Origin: Pelecanus crispus
Lineage: Eukaryota; Chordata; Aves; Pelecaniformes; Pelecanidae
Assembly (NCBI RefSeq): GCF_030463565.1
Contig: NC_134643.1
Coordinates: forward strand, 79,109,721 to 79,173,720
Reading direction: 5' to 3'
DNA length: 64,000 bases
This document shows positions 60,198 to 64,000 of this stretch, in pieces; position 1 is the first letter of the stretch, and each line of letters begins with the position of its first letter. A model generated the notes under the pieces. It made no database searches. It had not been told where the DNA came from and was given only the letters and a program-made list of their open reading frames with translations. The position numbers and the translations under genes are program-made.

Positions 60198-63100
60198 ATG
60201 CTTCAGCAAACTACTCACCTGGTACATCTTTAGAACAAGCCCAGTGATCTGCTGTTAACACTGCAATAACATGTTTAGGATTACAAAACCACATCAAACC
60301 AAGTTTAGCAAGGAGCTGTGCTCAAATTTCTTTGTTATTCTAATTCACTTGGAATACATTGTGATTTTAAATTAAGTGAATTTGCACATTCTTTCTTTGT
60401 TAGTACCTAAATGCATTAATTCTCTCAAAAGGTACAGTGGTCTTGCACCGCTCTTTCAGAATGTGCTGTGGTTTCTTTGCTAGAGGAGCAGCGATCTTAT
60501 CATGAATAATTCAACTGAACCAGAGTTCTTGCAGTGAAGAAGCCAGATGCACTCTGTGATGCAGGAGACTTGATACTCAGATCAGAATTGCTTTTAAGTT
60601 GGGAATTTTGCTGTTTAATTTAGTATGAGTTGGTGAGTCTTCCCTGGATGTCATAGTCTAGCAGGGTTTACTTTGCAATTTAGAAACCTGAAAACCTTCA
60701 GAAGGAATGAAAATCAGGGCTAGAGCAGCACTCAAGAATGTGTCTGAGTGCTTACAGCGCATTGCAGAATCAGGCTCTGGTTCACTACGCTAGTTTACAC
60801 CTGCATGAAGAGAGAGTAATGTTTTACCAATTGAACTGGAACAGGGGTGCAGGGAACAGCATGTAACTGGAGACTGTTTCCTTGGGATCATCCTCAAAGG
60901 AGAGATGCGTCCTGTAGAGTGCCCACTTGAAAATTATGTAATTTAGGTAATTGCTGATCACTTGCATACCTCTCAGCAGTTGAGAGTTTTTACAGAGATT
61001 CAGCTAGAGAAATATTTATCACTATGTTGGTGTGAATCTGTAAGGCAGGGAGAGGTTTGAGTTATGTTGGCAAAACCTATTTTATGCCACAGAGTTTGGA
61101 TAATACAGAAAACTGAGCAATTTATTCCTTGGTTTTTGTTCTTCAGTGGTTAATGACGTTTTCCAAGAGCCTCAGTGCTGGATGAGAATTAGCCGTGCTA
61201 AGTGCTATACAGCAGTAGCCAGCAGAAAAGACTGGTTGCCCGACAGAGCTTGAAATGAAAGATCTCCACGGACTAGCAAGGAGTGAGGAGTTGGATAGAT
61301 GGAGGTTTTCATAGTTCAAAGTGGTTCTCTCTCTTTTTCCCTCAGAGAGGAATGTGTCAATAGCAGCAATAGAGCCTCATACCCTTTGAAATTTGGCAGT
61401 ATGACTTAGTTTCATTGGTGCCAGCCCAAATCTCTTTCAACCCCGGAGTTAGACATGCCAATGGTTTGCCACCATTGATTTTGACTGTTTCTGTTCTGTC
61501 AGTCACATGCAGTTGCGTAAATGGATCTCACTGCAAAGAAGCATCAGAGCGAGCTGTTGCTGACGCTGCTTTAATATCTCTTTGTCTCCACAAAATGTTG
61601 TTTTAATTTCTGCTAGCCTCATGCCATAGGAATTATATGCATAGTGGATCAATCAGTGCAAGCTTGTGTGAGCGTTTGGAAGTGATTTTGACAGAGCCAT
61701 TGTAACTCTGGAGAGACGGATTGTATAGCATTGTGGTAACATGGAAAGACCAACAGAAAAAAAAAACAACAAAAAGCCTCATTCCTCACTCTTATTAAAA
61801 CAAATACACAGTGAATCCCCTTGTTGAAGGCTGCTTAGTTGGGGATGCTAAAATACCTTCTTCAAGTCCTCTTGCACATATGAAAATCATCAGGAACTAG
61901 GATTATGCCACAAAGTGTTGTTTGTTATCATCATTGATGGTATTCTAAAAGAGTTGGCCACAATTTGTCAATATGAAGCGTTCAACTAAGTTCCCTCTGT
62001 GGCCAGCAGCCTTTTTTTTCCTCACTTCATTTGCGCTGTGTGTAATCAAACACAGTTTGGTACATCGCTGAACAGACTTAAAGCTGAAAATTCAGGTCAG
62101 GGAAAGAGACATGAGTTATCGTTTTATTTATTCATAAAATACTCTAGTTCCGGTGTCTGAAATGTGCAAGTTTCTTTTACTCATTACTCAATATTTGCTA
62201 AGTGACAAGTGCACAACTAACTTAGTGTAAGCATTTGAATTATAAGTTTGGGCTGTTTGCATACAGAGGTGTCCTGTGATACATTGTTTCTTCTTCTATA
62301 CTTAAGACTCAGGTTTCTAGTCTATATGTTATTGTGAATCTGTTTAAAACACAGTTTCCATTAATATATAAAGTCCACTTAGTAGTCCATGTCAGTAAAT
62401 GTAATGTCATGTAAAGAGTGTTTGGGGGTTCTTCTAGCTCTCTTCTGAATACTTAAAAAAAAAAAAAAAAGAGGCTGATCTATGTGTGCTTTCCTTGTTC
62501 ATGTGTGTTTCCTTGTGTATCGGGTGTAAAAGTGGAAGGAATCATTTTTCCCCCTTCTGGTTCAGATATGGCTGAAGGGTAAAAGTTTCAAAAGCTTTAT
62601 TGCTGGTTGTCATCCTAAACATAATTAGAGTTAATAGGCTGTAGGAATTGAGTCAGAGACTTTTAAAAGCTATTTTAACATTTCACATAAGTGGCAGATT
62701 TCCTAGGGTTCTCTCATGTATCTTGGTAGGAAAAGTATGAAGAAGAGCTTCTACTGATTGAATCAAAAAATGTTAGAACAGCAGCTTGCAAGAATTGGGT
62801 TCTGCCTGAAAGCGCCTTGCCTTGACAAAAGACAGCAAGCCACAGTTGCAAGATACTTTCCCTCCCTGCAAAGACTTCTGTAAGATCAGCTGATACTGCA
62901 ACAATTTTTGGCCTTTAAGGCCTCATCTAAACTTAATACAGATCCAAACACTGCTGCTCTAGATACTGCCTGAAATGAGTAAACATTTTTATTTGTAGTA
63001 AATCATTCATTGTTGTAGAAATTACCACCTATTTCCATGTCTAATTTTATGGCTTTTTTAAATTCATTGTGGTGAGAAGAAAACCAAAATGAAGCCACTG

Positions 63101-64000
63101 TCCTTTTGGTAAGGTTTCACGTGTGACCAGATGAAATTGTGCTTCCTAAATGCTCCACGGTCTGCTTTTGAAAACAAACCTTCTCTTTGTTTACACGCTG
63201 TCAGTGCTTTGTGGTTAGTCAATAGTTTCCAGGCCCGAATATGACTTTTTAATATTAATTTCCATGCTCAACCCTGAAGCCAGTTAAGCTGTCATACCTT
63301 TGATCTCTGCTTTCTAATTCTCCCAGAAGTTGGGGCGAAAAGGGTCATGGAAATCAGGATTTTCTTTCTTTGCTGTTTTTGGTGATTGGGCTTCCTGTTT
63401 TCCCATTGTGTCACATGTGTTCATGTATTTTGTCTTGTTTTCCATTTTGTTCATTACTGTATAGCGGTGACTGTGGGATCCTTATCCCCTTGAACTCTGC
63501 AGATTAACTCTGAATGTGCCTCACCGCCATGGGAGCAGCCAGCCTGCAGAACAAAAATACTTCACTGAGCTGGTGAAGTTTGGTGTAAAAACCCATCGTG
63601 CATGAACTAAAAACCAAAATTGGCCAGGCAGGCTCATTTTTCCTTCTAGATTTCTGGCACTCTCTTGTTTCAGCTGTCTGCCTTATGGCGAATTTTGGTT
63701 TTCGGTCCAGTGTTTAGCAATGCACTATGGCTCATTTAACCAGACGTATGCATTTGTCCTAAAAACGATATGATAAATGGATGTGTGAGAATTTAGAGCA
63801 CTGCTGGAAATTTTACAACTACAAACGCATGTGTCTGAGCATTTGACACAGTTCAGAGATGTTTTATATGAGTATGGATACATAGGAAAGGGCAGGTATG
63901 GTTTTGAGGACGTGTGGATGTTTTATTAAAGTTTTAATATCACGCTGCTAATCTCAAATACTATAGAAGACTATAGAAAAGCAGCTTTTTATGAAGGTAT
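60198..64000 (+). other. PARVB: PARVB intron 3, continuing past the window
   Basis: AT-rich, with 16 A at 62455-62470. I looked for the CH1 exon (VLLDWIND-type residues) on the + strand and did not find it, so it lies beyond 64000. Confidence 0.65.
62455..62470 (+). repeat. Poly-A tract, 16 A
   Basis: Low-complexity homopolymer in PARVB intron 3. Confidence 0.85.

Noticed and set aside
1-64000. A prokaryote-type defence, phage or CRISPR system
   Set aside because: The window is an ordinary avian chromosomal locus with spliced genes and retroposons. No array, operon or clustered enzyme genes are present.

Overview
This window is nuclear DNA from a bird, most likely a passerine. The evidence is two vertebrate genes with clean GT-AG exon structure, chicken-repeat-1 (CR1) LINE 3' ends ending in ATTCTATG units, and two near full-length SINEs with a tRNA-Ile-like head fused to a CR1-type tail. 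That SINE architecture is known from songbirds (TguSINE1 type). All three recognised gene pieces lie on the + strand, in the order expected from human chromosome 22q13: (PNPLA3-like) - SAMM50 - PARVB.

Layout: 1-3600 holds the end of an upstream gene (one terminal coding exon at 806-1097, probably PNPLA3-like, tentative) and its presumed long 3' UTR. At 3655-4340 is a CpG island with the SAMM50 promoter, which carries NRF-1-, ETS-, CCAAT- and GC-box-like sites. SAMM50 (SAM50, the mitochondrial outer-membrane beta-barrel assembly factor) is complete: 15 coding exons between 3878 and 20966 join to an open frame of 469 codons, the family's usual length. An intergenic stretch of about 11 kb follows, with one CR1 fragment. 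At 31200-32840 a second, very GC-rich CpG island carries the PARVB (beta-parvin, affixin) promoter and first exon. From there to the window end lies the 5' part of PARVB: exon 1 at 32179-32293, a 23.8 kb intron 1, exon 2 at 56108-56197, exon 3 at 59036-59106, then intron 3 running off the end. The two CH domains lie outside the window.

SAMM50 acts in the mitochondrial outer membrane; PARVB acts with ILK and PINCH at focal adhesions. They are neighbours by conserved synteny, not partners in one pathway. There is no prokaryotic operon, CRISPR array, phage or other novel multi-gene system here. The most notable points are a perfect 45-bp inverted repeat with a 4-nt loop just inside SAMM50 intron 1, a GC-AG intron in SAMM50, a weak donor followed at once by a stop and AATAAA in SAMM50 intron 12, a phase-compatible candidate alternative first exon for PARVB at 53467-53503, and the two tRNA-Ile/CR1 SINEs inside PARVB introns.
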